IMG/VR virus record: IMGVR_UViG_3300047510_002148 | Location: 1-60,974 of that record | DNA: 60,974 nucleotides | Direction: 5' to 3' (one strand) | DNA from: a virus | In this document: positions 10,001 to 18,819 of the stretch, piece by piece | Numbering within the stretch: position 1 is the stretch's first letter | Layout of the letters: each line of letters opens with the position of its first letter | Position numbers and translations under genes: made by a program | Notes under the pieces: model-generated | What the model was told of the DNA's origin: nothing | Seen by the model: the letters and a program-made list of their open reading frames with translations, nothing else | Databases searched by the model: none

Positions 10001-13000
10001 AGATTTAAAAATGGTATATTAGTTGACCCATTTACTGGCTCTTCTGTTGCTGATATAGATTATAAAGCATCTATTGATGGTAGAAATAAAGAATTAAGAC
10101 CATCTTTCAAAATTTATAATTACTCTTTAAAATTTGATACTGCTAATTCTACTGGTTATTTACAAAATGGTGCTTTAGTTACATCTCAAGCTTCAAGTGT
10201 AATATTAATAGACCAACCTAAAGCTTCTAGATTCATTAATGTCAATCCATTCAACATTACTAATTTCTTAGGTAAAATTACTTTAAATCCTTCTAGTGAC
10301 ATTTGGTATGATATAAATCAAAAAGCAGATGTATTAGTCAATTTGACTGGTGACAGAGATGCTTGGGAATTACTTGCTGCATCTGCAAACGAACTTCTTG
10401 CTTCAGAAGCAGATTGGGGTAGTTGGCAAGTTATTGGTACTGGTGAAGCAAGAAATGGTAGTTTTGATGTACAAAATAATAGATCAGCAGATTGGCAAAA
10501 TCTAAATGCTGGTGTTGGTGGAGCAAACGATATTGTTCGTCATACTACTCAAACAGTAGATCAGAGCCAACGCAGATTTGGTACAGCAAATCAAATTATT
10601 CCAGAGACAATAACTCAATCTTTAGGTAATAGAATTGTAGATTCTACGATCATACCTTACATGAGAAGTAAAAATATTCTTTTCATTGGAACAGATTTTA
10701 AACCAAATTCTACAGTTTATCCATTCTTTGATAATATTTCAGTTAGAGAAAATGTTGGTAATCGTACTAATAAATTTTTCTTGAATACCAATAATGTTGA
10801 ATTGAGAGTAAACTTAGATGACCCAGAAACAATAACAATTAAAGATGGCTCTACAGTAGTTGGTACTGCTTTTGTTGTACATGCATCTAATAATATAATT
10901 TATGTAACTAATGTTGTCCCAACACAATCATTTGCCAACTCTAGCACATCATTTACAATTGAAGGTCAAAGCACTGGTAAAATTTATCAAGTTACTGGTT
11001 ACGAACATAACGGAGCTGCATCTCAAGGTGCTACATCTAATTCTATTACACTTAGACAAGATGCTGCTGGAGCTATTAATTCTAGTACATTTGTTGGTAA
11101 AGAAATACGAATTGTACAAGGAACTGGAGTAGGACAAGTACGAACAATAACAAATTATAACTCAACCACTAGAGTTGCAACAGTAAATTCAAATTGGACA
11201 ACTTTACCATATAACTCTGATCCTAATAATCCATCAATTTATTCTATTGGTGATATGAAAGTTGACGCTTATGGTTCTGTTGCCGGAATATTTACAATTC
11301 CAGAAGGTAAATTTAGAACTGGTGAGAAACTGTTCAGATTAATGGATAGTCCAAGTGGTGATTTGTCATCATCTTCTACAAGTGGAGATGCATCATTTTT
11401 TGCTCAAGGTCAATTAAATACTGTAGAAGAAACGATTGTTTCTACTAGAGTTCCACAGATTCAAAGAACTAATGTACAAGATGATAGAGTTGTGCCAGTA
11501 ACAACAACTACTAGTCGTGCAGTTGTATGGACTGACCCATTAGCACAAACTTTCTTAGTGAGCCCAGTTCAATTTCCACAGGGAATTTTCTTAAATAAAA
11601 TTCGTGTTTGCTTTAAATCGAAAGATGATAGTATCCCAGTAACATTACAAATAAGACCTGCTGTAAATGGATATCCATCAAGCTCTGTTATATATCCATT
11701 TGGAACAGTAACATTGACTCCAGATAAAGTTAAAGTTACTGACACACCAAGTTTAGATGATCCAACAAAATACACAGATTTTATTTTCAATTCACCACTA
11801 TACATGCAACCTGGTGAACACTGCTTTGTTCTTTTGGCAAATTCTAACAAGTATGAAATTTATAGTGCTGAGATTGGTAAAACAGATTTAACAACAAATC
11901 GTTTAATATCTGAACAACCATATGGTGGTTCACTATTCTTATCTCAGAATGGTTCAACATGGACAGCAGATCAAAACTCTGATATGATGTTTAGACTGTT
12001 TAGATATACTTTCTCTACAAGTCCAGTAAACGCACAATTCTTAGTAGATTTTCCAGAAACATCAGCCGTTCCTTACGATCTCACGCATTTGATTACCGCA
12101 GATGTCACAATGGGTAATACAGCATTAAAGTATGAGTTTAACTCCGAAACATTAACTGGTGATTATGTTGGATACAAAGCAATCAATCCATTCAGTGATT
12201 ATGATATGAATGATGGTGGTGGAACTAGACAATTATCTGTAGAAAAAGGTGATGCATCATTTATATTAAGTGCTCAATTACAATCATCAAACCCAGACAT
12301 TTCTCCGTTCATTGATATTTCTAGAATGGGTTTCTTGGCAGTACACAATCAAATTAATGATTTAGGGCTGTCAAATAATAACATCGTCATATTAAATGGT
12401 GGTACTGGCATAGTTGGTCCTGAAGATGTTACTATAACAATTAGTGGTGGAAATGGTAGTGGTGCAACCGCTGAAGCAAATGTTGTTAATGGTTCAATAG
12501 ATGCAATTAATATTGTTGATGCTGGTTCTGGTTACACTACAACACCAACGATAAACATATCTTTGGCCAGTGGTTCTGGTGCTCAAGCAATAATTTTAGG
12601 TGAAACAAGTAAACGAGGTGGGCCAGCAAAAGCAAGATACATAACTAGAAGAGTCACACTAAACGATGGATTTGATTCCAGTGACTTGCGTGTTTATCTC
12701 AATGTGTATAAACCGGCACAGTCTGAAGTATATGTTTATGCCAAAATGTTATCTGCTTCTGACCCAAATATTTTTGAAGATGTAGAATGGCAATTATTAA
12801 CACCAATTACAAGTACAAACTTTGTATCAACTAATAAGAATGATTTTAGAGAAATGATTTATGCTCCAGGTACAAATGGTGTTGCAAGTAATTCAATAAC
12901 ATACACTTCAAACAACATTACATACAATACATTTAAAACTTTTGCAATTAAGATTGTTATGGCAAGTAATGATTCTGTAAATGTGCCAAGAATTAAAGAA

Positions 13001-13030
13001 CTTCGTGCAATCGCATTACCTGGAGGTTAA
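7046..13030 (+). CDS. Giant DUF4815-type baseplate/tail structural protein
   Basis: 1,994 residues. The N-terminus (NPYFDDYNEDKNFYRMLFKP, QARELTQIQSILQKQVERFG, HVFKNGSLVTGG) is the hallmark of the DUF4815 family found in the baseplate region of marine T4-like phages. Downstream there are many beta-rich segments, two SGxxxGxxxTIxxYN modules around residues 478-505 and 1350-1375, a QTFLVSP...GIFLNKIRVCFKSKD carbohydrate-module-like stretch near residue 1505, and a GSGYTTTPTI beta unit near residue 1830 that resembles units in the gp7-like protein. The gene is immediately 3' of gene 8, where T4 has genes 9 and 10, so a wedge or short-fibre-anchor role is likely but inferred. No enzymatic motif was seen. 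Confidence 0.75.
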   Translation: MLDKYNINPYFDDYNEDKNFYRMLFKPSFAVQARELTQIQSILQKQVERFGNHVFKNGSLVTGGQTFFQDATSLKINSEYSGVTVIVDNFVGKTITSLDATKRAEVIRVYEADQGTGDPKTLIIKQIYGEPFTNEEVVKTTDASPYFAQIFATGGINQAKIFSVNEGVFYYEGLFVKTLPQTIALSKYTSANVSLRVGFDVVESVVSSSSDTSLLDPALGSSNYQAPGADRVKVDLILNTRSIDSEDDELFIELVRIEESDITKEYKYPIYSVLEESLARRTFDESGNYTVKQFQISLDNNEANSAQLDITLSPGKAYVYGYEFETNSPTTLTVDKPRITSNTQNRRISAEYGNFIYTTEHYGSFPIYNLDTVDVHCVPLANIKTSSTATIANTKIGTVRVKSVEFDSSTDISDSSTYTYRTFVFDVKINNRISGNVNLDNVSTSTELGLGASGSNYSDFSDAYVGAKFRIVTGPGSGEPVKTIVGYNGATKVVTLNQPFINTPTSSSVWNIEFEIKDIESFASFSSTTLEHGANISNFSKDFSENVFISEAENEPLIYPLGQSYITPSTFSDMSYSYKRMYLNQSFSANTSSALSLGAGESIPSATTSNRRSENYYITVKQPNDSTYAVGQVIPSDKFTVDPTTRRITVEGAFNMEADITVTINVSNPTRKAKEYVETNVNTIGTVSPVNVFGSSNTIVQVFTDLGQTHIQQDYLNKNPNESQSLFVSDVLEIVEIRDFLGQSISQANLASSVDVTTKYTLDNGQRDSYYDHASIRLKPSARPPVGPIVVFYNRFKSSGSGFFTVDSYNEIDYGRIPSYVSPRTNNAFLLRDCLDFRPVRFDAITGSGNNVFFDVEPSSTGPKIPFTNDDFIVDYSYFLPRIDRVVLDKNKKFEVIQGVSSLSPAVPNDTDTSMTLYILRYQPYVSNPSQVQVQYVNNKRYTMRDIGSLEKRIENLEYYTSLSLLEQETVTKQDLTIIDSENIPRFKNGILVDPFTGSSVADIDYKASIDGRNKELRPSFKIYNYSLKFDTANSTGYLQNGALVTSQASSVILIDQPKASRFINVNPFNITNFLGKITLNPSSDIWYDINQKADVLVNLTGDRDAWELLAASANELLASEADWGSWQVIGTGEARNGSFDVQNNRSADWQNLNAGVGGANDIVRHTTQTVDQSQRRFGTANQIIPETITQSLGNRIVDSTIIPYMRSKNILFIGTDFKPNSTVYPFFDNISVRENVGNRTNKFFLNTNNVELRVNLDDPETITIKDGSTVVGTAFVVHASNNIIYVTNVVPTQSFANSSTSFTIEGQSTGKIYQVTGYEHNGAASQGATSNSITLRQDAAGAINSSTFVGKEIRIVQGTGVGQVRTITNYNSTTRVATVNSNWTTLPYNSDPNNPSIYSIGDMKVDAYGSVAGIFTIPEGKFRTGEKLFRLMDSPSGDLSSSSTSGDASFFAQGQLNTVEETIVSTRVPQIQRTNVQDDRVVPVTTTTSRAVVWTDPLAQTFLVSPVQFPQGIFLNKIRVCFKSKDDSIPVTLQIRPAVNGYPSSSVIYPFGTVTLTPDKVKVTDTPSLDDPTKYTDFIFNSPLYMQPGEHCFVLLANSNKYEIYSAEIGKTDLTTNRLISEQPYGGSLFLSQNGSTWTADQNSDMMFRLFRYTFSTSPVNAQFLVDFPETSAVPYDLTHLITADVTMGNTALKYEFNSETLTGDYVGYKAINPFSDYDMNDGGGTRQLSVEKGDASFILSAQLQSSNPDISPFIDISRMGFLAVHNQINDLGLSNNNIVILNGGTGIVGPEDVTITISGGNGSGATAEANVVNGSIDAINIVDAGSGYTTTPTINISLASGSGAQAIILGETSKRGGPAKARYITRRVTLNDGFDSSDLRVYLNVYKPAQSEVYVYAKMLSASDPNIFEDVEWQLLTPITSTNFVSTNKNDFREMIYAPGTNGVASNSITYTSNNITYNTFKTFAIKIVMASNDSVNVPRIKELRAIALPGG

Positions 13031-13032
13031 TC

Positions 13033-13275
13033 ATGTCAACTTTAGTGAAGATAAAAGATAACAGAGGTTTAGTCAGAGATATTCATTCTAAGGCTGTTTT
13101 AAGTACAGATAAAAATGGGTTAAATGAATATCTTATGAAAAAAGAATTAAGTAGAAAACAAAACGAAGAAAAAGAAGAAATGAAATTAAGAATGGAACAG
13201 ATGGAAAAAGATATGCAGATAATCAAATCTTTGTTATTAGATATCGCAGAGGTAAAAAATAATGCCAATAGTTAA
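13033..13275 (+). CDS. Small coiled-coil protein
   Basis: 80 residues. The first 30 (LVKIKDNRGLVRDIHSKAVL) form a short beta segment; residues 38-75 are a charged coiled coil (KQNEEKEEMKLRMEQMEKD). Similar short proteins, with a LVRD...AVLxxD opening and a helical tail, lie next to fibre genes in other T4-like phages. It starts 2 nt after the giant gene with AGGAGG-like sequence (tggaggttaatc) ahead of the ATG, and overlaps the next gene by 14 nt. A fibre-attachment or oligomerisation role is a guess. Confidence 0.65.
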   Translation: MSTLVKIKDNRGLVRDIHSKAVLSTDKNGLNEYLMKKELSRKQNEEKEEMKLRMEQMEKDMQIIKSLLLDIAEVKNNANS

Positions 13276-13510
13276 TCAGATAAATACATCAAATACTTTT
13301 TTAGATTGGCTAACAACCACTCAATCATTAGTAGACCTTGCGAACAATACTATATTTTATGTAGATACTGCTCCTACTAGTCCTGTTGGTACAATTGGAG
13401 ATATTAAAGGTTCAGTTTATTTGGCAAATAATTATCTATATTATTGTTCAGAAGATTATACTGGAGTTTCTAATATTTGGAGTAGAATTTCTTCTACTGA
13501 TTCTTGGTAA
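13262..13510 (+). CDS. Small fibre-locus protein, unknown
   Basis: 82 residues: an N-terminal helix (FLDWLTTTQSLVDLANNTIF) followed by beta strands (GSVYLANNYLYYCSEDY, SNIWSRI). The end has the YLYYC...IWSRI style of carbohydrate-facing fibre modules, also seen in the inserts of the collagen-like proteins (LLYFWDGSNW). Its start lies inside the preceding gene, suggesting translational coupling. Function not recognised. Confidence 0.6.
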   Translation: MPIVNQINTSNTFLDWLTTTQSLVDLANNTIFYVDTAPTSPVGTIGDIKGSVYLANNYLYYCSEDYTGVSNIWSRISSTDSW

Positions 13511-13534
13511 TAATACGGATAAAGGAGAGCATTA

Positions 13535-13909
13535 ATGGCATTTAGAATTAACGGCAGTGATGTAGTTTACGATAGTGAAGTCGTAAGAGTATCTGCCAAT
13601 ACCACACAAAATAGGCCTGCTCAGCCAATTGTTGGTATGCTTCGATTCAATACGGATGATGATACATTTGAAGGTTATAATGGTATTGAATGGGGCCCAA
13701 TAGGTGGTGGAGGAGGAGATGCTGATTCTGCCAATACTGCTAATACTGCTAATACTGCTAAAGAATTAGTGACAAGTCCAACTACATTTTCAATCAAAGA
13801 AGCTGATGGAAAATTATCTTTTTATTATGGAACAACAAAAATAGCATCATTAGATCAATACGGAAGGTTCATTACTGCCAACAACATCACTGCTTTAGGT
13901 ACACCTTAA
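13535..13909 (+). CDS. Short fibre/adaptor protein
   Basis: 124 residues with a good ribosome site (AAAGGAGAG). The N-terminus contains IVGMLRFNTDDDTFEGYNGIEW, a frequent phrase of phage fibre proteins, then a five-Gly hinge, an Ala-Asn-Thr repeat (SANTANTANTAK) and a short beta tip ending in ITALGTP. This hinge-plus-tip layout suggests a small fibre or a connector onto which a larger fibre docks. No homologue can be named with certainty. Confidence 0.7.
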   Translation: MAFRINGSDVVYDSEVVRVSANTTQNRPAQPIVGMLRFNTDDDTFEGYNGIEWGPIGGGGGDADSANTANTANTAKELVTSPTTFSIKEADGKLSFYYGTTKIASLDQYGRFITANNITALGTP

Positions 13910-13916
13910 TTAATAG

Positions 13917-13924
13917 CATAAATA
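13917..13924 (+). promoter_or_regulatory. T4-type late promoter element (CATAAATA)
   Basis: Matches the T4 late consensus TATAAATA at 7 of 8 positions, lies in the short gap between two genes, and is 26 nt upstream of the TTG start at 13943, with AAAGGAGAG between. Confidence 0.5.
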
Positions 13925-13942
13925 GAATTAAAGGAGAGTATT

Positions 13943-14278
13943 TTGGCAGATTTTGTTGAACTACAAATAGAAGCAGGTTCTACATTTGTCACACAAGTTG
14001 ATGTGAGTGATGCATCTGGTTTACCAAAAAATTTAAATGGTTATACTGTTAGGTCTCAATTAAGAAAATCTTATTATTCTACAAATGCAGTAAATTTCAT
14101 AATAACTATGATAGATGCTCCAAACGGTTCTATAGAATTAAAATTGGATGCAAATACCACATCAAGTATTCGTGCAGGCAGATATGTTTATGATGTAGAA
14201 ATTGAAGAAATAAGTACTGGTACGGTAACAAGAATATTTGAAGGTATAGCTACAATATTGCCTAATGTAACTAGATAA
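13943..14278 (+). CDS. Small beta-sandwich baseplate/fibre protein (TTG start)
   Basis: 111 residues. The start is TTG, chosen because a strong AAGGAGAG ribosome site lies just upstream and no ATG follows nearby. The sequence (VELQIEAGSTFVTQVDVSDASG, NLNGYTVRSQLRKSYYS, GRYVYDVEI, EGIATILPNVTR) has the pattern of Ig-like BppU/phage upper-baseplate domains: intrinsic strands, a polymer-like kink, and a GRYxYDVEI strand. It may bind or terminate a fibre; the family assignment is tentative. Confidence 0.7.
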   Translation: MADFVELQIEAGSTFVTQVDVSDASGLPKNLNGYTVRSQLRKSYYSTNAVNFIITMIDAPNGSIELKLDANTTSSIRAGRYVYDVEIEEISTGTVTRIFEGIATILPNVTR

Positions 14279-14288
14279 AAACATAAAT

Positions 14289-14489
14289 ATGTCAATAAAA
14301 GTAACAATTAAACCAAATAAGTCTTCTGTTTCATCTGTTAATATTGGTCCTAAACCTAGTATTTCTCTAGGACAAATAACAAATGTTGATGCTACAAATC
14401 CAGATAATGGTGAGATTTTAGTTTATGATGCGAATACGAATTCTTATACAGTAAAAACAATACCATTCATTGCCGGAGGCTCGTTTTAA
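14289..14489 (+). CDS. Very small fibre-locus protein
   Basis: 66 residues, beginning SIKVTIKPNKSSVSSVNIG and ending with a GEILVYDANTNSYTVK hairpin and GGSF. The C-terminal GGSF/GGTF ending recurs in the next gene product (ISGGTF) and resembles a docking peptide. No convincing ribosome site precedes the ATG (only A-rich sequence), so translation may depend on the upstream gene ending 10 nt before. Function unknown. Confidence 0.55.
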   Translation: MSIKVTIKPNKSSVSSVNIGPKPSISLGQITNVDATNPDNGEILVYDANTNSYTVKTIPFIAGGSF

Positions 14490-14492
14490 AAA

Positions 14493-15908
14493 ATGGCTAA
14501 TACACTCATACAACTAAAATACTCGACAGTAACGGATATTCCTGTTTCTCTTAATACAGCTGAACCGGCATATTCATATAGTAGTAACACTCTGTTTATT
14601 GGAAATCCTGCTGGCAATGGAACTCTAAACATTGGTGGTTATTTTTATACCAAAACAATCGATGATGCAACTGATGCTTCTACACCAGGAACATTAGTTC
14701 TTCGTGATGCTCAAGGTTCAGCATCGTTCAATGTTATTACTGGTAATCTTATTATTGCAGAAATTGATGGTAATTCAAATTCTGCTACACAATTAAAAGA
14801 ACCATTTGATTTGGGATTAGATGGAGATGTAACTGGTAATGTTTCAATCGATGGAGCTGCTAATGTAACACTCACAGTAGAACTTGTCAATACTGGAGTA
14901 AATGCAGGATCATATGGTTCAACAACACAGATACCTGTCTTTACTGTCGATGAAGACGGTAGACTTACTGATGCAAACACAGTCAATGTTGCAACAACAC
15001 TTGCATTTTCAGCAGATGGTCCCACAACAGGTTCTTTAGATTTACTTACTGACACCTTCACACTTGAAGGTGGTGATGGTATCACAACAACTGCAAATGA
15101 TACAACAAACACAATCGTTGTTGATGTTGATAATACAGTTATTCGAACAACTGGTAATCAAAGTATTACTGGTGATTTAGGAATTACTGGTAACTTAATT
15201 GTTTCTGGCAATACAATTACTCTCGATACGGAAACAATAAGAGTAAACGACTCTATAATGTTATTAGCTGCAAACAATGATCAAGGAGATTTACTTGACA
15301 TTGGTATGACAGCACATTATGGTGTTGGTGGAAATAATCATACAGGTCTTGTTCGTCATGCAGCAGATGGAAAATGGTATCTGTTTGAAAACTACACAGA
15401 ACATTTTATACATGATTTTAATACGATTAATATTGCTGACCCAACATTTGTTACTGCAAATCTTGTAGCAAATATTACTGGTGGTAAAGTATCGGGACTA
15501 ACTGAAGTCATTGTAGTTTCAGATGGTGGTACAGGCCAAAATACATTCACAACAGGTTCAATTATAATTGGTAATGGAACTGGTGGTTTATTAGAACTTG
15601 CAAATACAACATCAACAGGAACATATGCTAATGCGTCACATGTTCCAGTAATTACTGTAGACGAATATGGTAGAGTATCAAATGTAGTAAACACATTAAT
15701 TGATATCGACACATCTCAAGTAACAACTGGTATACTTGGGGTTCCAAGAGGTGGTACTGGTGCAAACACATTTACAACAAATGGAGTCCTTTTAGGCCAA
15801 GGAACTAGTGCAATAACTACAGTTTCTTCTTCTACAGAAGGTCATGTATTAACAATCAATTCTTCAGGTGTTCCAACATTTGAAATGATATCTGGCGGTA
15901 CATTTTAA
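14493..15908 (+). CDS. Tail fibre-like protein with repeated beta modules
   Basis: 471 residues. The N-terminus ANTLIQLKYSTVTD is shared with the protein at 16441 (SNTVIQLKYSTASG), marking a common attachment module. After it come repeated beta units: TGNVSIDGAANVTL, QIPVFTVDEDGRLT and its echo HVPVITVDEYGRVS, then GGTGQNTFTTGSIIIGNGTG and its echo GGTGANTFTTNGVLLGQGTS. These GGTG...FTTG units are widespread in tail fibre shafts. The C-terminus is the short ISGGTF. It is likely a trimeric fibre shaft; the receptor is unknown. Confidence 0.75.
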   Translation: MANTLIQLKYSTVTDIPVSLNTAEPAYSYSSNTLFIGNPAGNGTLNIGGYFYTKTIDDATDASTPGTLVLRDAQGSASFNVITGNLIIAEIDGNSNSATQLKEPFDLGLDGDVTGNVSIDGAANVTLTVELVNTGVNAGSYGSTTQIPVFTVDEDGRLTDANTVNVATTLAFSADGPTTGSLDLLTDTFTLEGGDGITTTANDTTNTIVVDVDNTVIRTTGNQSITGDLGITGNLIVSGNTITLDTETIRVNDSIMLLAANNDQGDLLDIGMTAHYGVGGNNHTGLVRHAADGKWYLFENYTEHFIHDFNTINIADPTFVTANLVANITGGKVSGLTEVIVVSDGGTGQNTFTTGSIIIGNGTGGLLELANTTSTGTYANASHVPVITVDEYGRVSNVVNTLIDIDTSQVTTGILGVPRGGTGANTFTTNGVLLGQGTSAITTVSSSTEGHVLTINSSGVPTFEMISGGTF

Positions 15909-15928
15909 ATTATTTAATAGGAGAGTTT

Positions 15929-16441
15929 ATGAGTGTTGAATTTAGTAATGCTTATCAAGAAATTTTACTTGATAATTTGATTTCAGTTATTAAACAAAAT
16001 TTTGTATTTCAAACGCAACTTAAGTTAGTAGATAAAACAGGTAAAGAGAAAGAAGAACTTCAAAAAAAATTTGAAGAAATAAATTCTCTTTACAATTCTA
16101 CTAAAAATGAAGTTAATCAGTTACAAACTTACAAAGTAAAGGCTGAACAAAATAGTTCTGCACATGAAGAAAAAAATAGAATACAAGCAGCATTAAATGA
16201 TTCTATGAAGAAAAACTCTTCTTTACAGAAAGAAATAGATTCAATAAAGATAGAAAAAAATAAAGAGTTAGAAGAATTAAAAGAAGAAATAAATAATCTA
16301 AAAGCATACATCACAAAACTAGAAGAGAATATCTCAATTACTAAATTGAAAAAAATTAACCCAGAAAAAGTTGCAGCAGAGAATGAAATTAAAGTTATTG
16401 AAAATAATCTACAGAAGGTTTTAGATGGTAGTTCATTTTAA
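15929..16441 (+). CDS. Coiled-coil protein in fibre operon
   Basis: 170 residues, preceded by a TAGGAGAG ribosome site. Residues about 35-150 are an almost uninterrupted heptad-like, Lys/Glu-rich coiled coil (KEKEELQKKFEEINSLYN, KELEELKEEINNLKAYITKLEENI). The C-terminus ends LDGSSF. No enzymatic motif was found. It could be a scaffold or chaperone for fibre trimerisation, or a virion rod. The stop overlaps the next ATG by one base (TAATG). Confidence 0.7.
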   Translation: MSVEFSNAYQEILLDNLISVIKQNFVFQTQLKLVDKTGKEKEELQKKFEEINSLYNSTKNEVNQLQTYKVKAEQNSSAHEEKNRIQAALNDSMKKNSSLQKEIDSIKIEKNKELEELKEEINNLKAYITKLEENISITKLKKINPEKVAAENEIKVIENNLQKVLDGSSF

Positions 16442-17034
16442 TGTCAAATACAGTAATCCAACTAAAGTATTCTACAGCCAGCGGAAATACACCAAGTCAA
16501 TTAGAATTTGGTGAATTAGCAATAAATTCATACGATGGTAAGATATTTTATAGAAACCATCTAAACACAATCAGTTCAATTGAAAACTATCCAGGCCCTT
16601 CTGGATTAGATACTGAAATACAATTTAATGATTCTGGCGTTCTTGGTGCAAATTCTAATTTCACATATGACAAAGCAAATTCAACATTAAATGTAGTAAA
16701 GACAAATGTTAATTCTGCCTTTGATATAGTTGGTACTGAATTAACTACAACCAGTAATACTTCCACAGTTTTATATTCTTTTTCCACAAACAAATATGGT
16801 TCTGGCAAATTTGTTATTCAAGCATCAGATTCAAATAAAAGGCAAGTTACTGAACTTCTAGTTGTACATGATTCTGTTACTGCCTATGCTACGGAATATG
16901 CCATCATAAGAACAAATGGCAATCTATTTGATTTGGAAGTAGACATAGATTCTAACACAGTTCGATTAATGACTACAAGCACTTCTTCAAATAACACCGT
17001 ATATAAAGTATCTGGCAATCTATTGCTAATATAA
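16441..17034 (+). CDS. Fibre protein with IQLKYST attachment module
   Basis: 197 residues. The N-terminus VIQLKYSTASGNTPSQLEFG and GELAINSYDGKIFYRN is a recurrent opening of marine T4-like fibre proteins and is shared in part with the product of 14493. Then PGPSGLDTEIQFNDSGVLGAN introduces a shaft-like segment, followed by a beta-rich globular tip (residues about 80-197). It is shorter than its relatives, so it may be a stub fibre or a receptor-binding head. It is followed closely by a strong late promoter element. Confidence 0.7.
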   Translation: MSNTVIQLKYSTASGNTPSQLEFGELAINSYDGKIFYRNHLNTISSIENYPGPSGLDTEIQFNDSGVLGANSNFTYDKANSTLNVVKTNVNSAFDIVGTELTTTSNTSTVLYSFSTNKYGSGKFVIQASDSNKRQVTELLVVHDSVTAYATEYAIIRTNGNLFDLEVDIDSNTVRLMTTSTSSNNTVYKVSGNLLLI

Positions 17035-17037
17035 ATA
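17030..17037 (+). promoter_or_regulatory. T4-type late promoter (TATAAATA)
   Basis: Exact TATAAATA match, 43 nt upstream of the ATG at 17080, spanning the last codons of the preceding gene and the gap. A purine-rich ribosome site (AAGGAAC) lies between it and the start. Confidence 0.65.
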
Positions 17038-17079
17038 TAATAATAACATCCATTGGGGATAGGGAACCAAGGAACATAA

Positions 17080-18483
17080 ATGGCAAATGATAAAAAATTT
17101 GTAGTCAAAAACGGACTACAAACTCAAAATATAGATTTTGTATATGATGCAGAATCTAACACAGCAACAATTTCCATAAATGAAAATGGTTTAATTTTTG
17201 TCGATGGAGACATAAAGCTTTCTAATGCACTTTATGATTTTACAAAATCAAAAGGTAATGTTGGTGAATCTCTATTTGCTACAACAGAAGGTATTAAATG
17301 GCAAATTCCTTCTTCCCTAATTGGCGTAGATAATGTTCTCTATGTTTCAAAGTCTGGAAATGATTCAAATGATGGCAAAAGTTTAGATAAACCTTTCCTA
17401 ACAATTAAAGCTGCACTTGCAGTTGCAAATACTGGAACTACTGTTTTCGTAAAATCTGGAGATTATACTGAGATAAATCCAGTTACAGTTCCAGAGGGTG
17501 TTGCAATTATTGGTGATAATTTAAGAACAGTAACAGTAAGACCACAAACAACAAATCAAGATTTATTTTATGTGAATAATGGATGTTATCTTTCAGGTAT
17601 GACATTCAGAGATCATGTTTCTCCTGCAGCAGCAGTAGCATTTAATCCTAATGGCTCTGCTGGAAATATAACTACAAGTCCTTATGTCCAAGATTGCTCT
17701 TCAATAACCACTACTGGAACAGGCATGAGAATTGATGGTTCTCATGTAACTGGTAATTTAAAATCTATGGTATTGGATGCATACACACAATTTAATCAAG
17801 GTGGAATAGGCGTTCATATTTTAAATTCTGGGTATGCACAACTTGTTAGTTTGTTTACTATTTGCTGCACCGAATCTGTTCTTTGTGAATCAGGTGGCCA
17901 ATGTTCAATTACAAACTCAAATAGTTCTTTTGGAGACAGAGGTCTCGTTGCAAATGGCAAAAGTTCATTATTATTTTCTGGTTCAACAAACGGCGTAAAC
18001 CCAGATACTAACCGTGCAAATGTAGTTATTGATGGTCTTTCAACTAAACCTGCCGTGAATGATGTTGCAACTTTTGATGGAGGAAATACTTTTTATACAA
18101 TTATTTCAACAACTGGCTTAGTATCTGGTCAAACAACTATTACAGTAGCAGAAACATTACCAACATCAATCCCTAATGATACACAGGTGGATTTTTATCG
18201 TAGAAGTTTTATTAGTGCATCTGGGCATACTTTTGAATATGTTGGTGCAGGAACAACATTAGCTAATGCAATACCTATAGCAGGTGGAGAACCTATACCT
18301 GCAAATGAAGCAGTTCAATTAAATGGTGGTAAAGTATTTTATTCAAGCACAGATCAATATGGTAATTTTCAAATAGGTGGAGAATTGTCATTTATAAATG
18401 CAAAAGGTACTATTGAAGGTAGAACATTCAACCGAAGTTTATTCACAGTAATGACGCCATATATATTGGCGTTAGAGGGATAG
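17080..18483 (+). CDS. Beta-helix (pectin-lyase fold, DUF1565-like) fibre protein
   Basis: 467 residues. The N-terminus NDKKFVVKNGLQTQNIDF is a common opening of marine T4-like fibre proteins. From residue about 88, VLYVSKSGNDSNDGKSLDKP begins a right-handed beta-helix with regular coils (GVAIIGDNLRTVTVRP, CYLSGMTFRDHV, MRIDGSHVTG). A C-terminal beta cap includes HTFEYVGAGTTLANAIP, a phrase seen in cyanophage structural proteins. It is paralogous to the product of 1096. Host-surface glycan binding is plausible; catalytic residues cannot be assigned. Confidence 0.75.
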   Translation: MANDKKFVVKNGLQTQNIDFVYDAESNTATISINENGLIFVDGDIKLSNALYDFTKSKGNVGESLFATTEGIKWQIPSSLIGVDNVLYVSKSGNDSNDGKSLDKPFLTIKAALAVANTGTTVFVKSGDYTEINPVTVPEGVAIIGDNLRTVTVRPQTTNQDLFYVNNGCYLSGMTFRDHVSPAAAVAFNPNGSAGNITTSPYVQDCSSITTTGTGMRIDGSHVTGNLKSMVLDAYTQFNQGGIGVHILNSGYAQLVSLFTICCTESVLCESGGQCSITNSNSSFGDRGLVANGKSSLLFSGSTNGVNPDTNRANVVIDGLSTKPAVNDVATFDGGNTFYTIISTTGLVSGQTTITVAETLPTSIPNDTQVDFYRRSFISASGHTFEYVGAGTTLANAIPIAGGEPIPANEAVQLNGGKVFYSSTDQYGNFQIGGELSFINAKGTIEGRTFNRSLFTVMTPYILALEG

Positions 18484-18486
18484 AAA

Positions 18487-18819
18487 ATGGCAACAGCTTT
18501 AAATAGTTTCAAAACAATTACTGCAAATGTAACAACAAATTTAGAAACAATATATACTTCTCCATCTGGTTACACAGGTATTGTTTTGATGGCTCAAATA
18601 AGTAATGTATCAGAAAATACATCGAATGTAACATTTGTATTAAATGATGGAGTTGCAGATTATGAGTTATTAAAACAGTTTGATGTTCCTAAAACTGATG
18701 CTATATCTGGAACAGTAGGTAAATTAGTTTTGGAAACAGGTAGTTCAGTTAAGATTTCTGCATCTGCAAATAATGAATTAAAAATAGTCTTAAGTATATT
18801 AGAATCAGCAAATGAATAA
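18487..18819 (+). CDS. Small beta-sandwich fibre-locus protein
   Basis: 110 residues arranged as an eight-strand-like beta pattern: NLETIYTSPSGYTGIVLMAQI, NVTFVLNDGV, LVLETGSSVKISASANNELKIVLSILE. The same pattern (a N-terminal strand pair, then a PxxxxL strand, then an L..G..+.+.AS strand and a terminal xSxxE strand) recurs in the gene at 21777, so the two flank the large collagen-like gene as probable paralogues. It may be a fibre tip or adaptor. It overlaps the next gene by 8 nt. Confidence 0.65.
   Translation: MATALNSFKTITANVTTNLETIYTSPSGYTGIVLMAQISNVSENTSNVTFVLNDGVADYELLKQFDVPKTDAISGTVGKLVLETGSSVKISASANNELKIVLSILESANE

Noticed and set aside
14282-14289. CATAAATA as late promoter for the gene at 14289.
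   Set aside because: It runs into the ATG itself and leaves no leader. It could at best serve the next gene.
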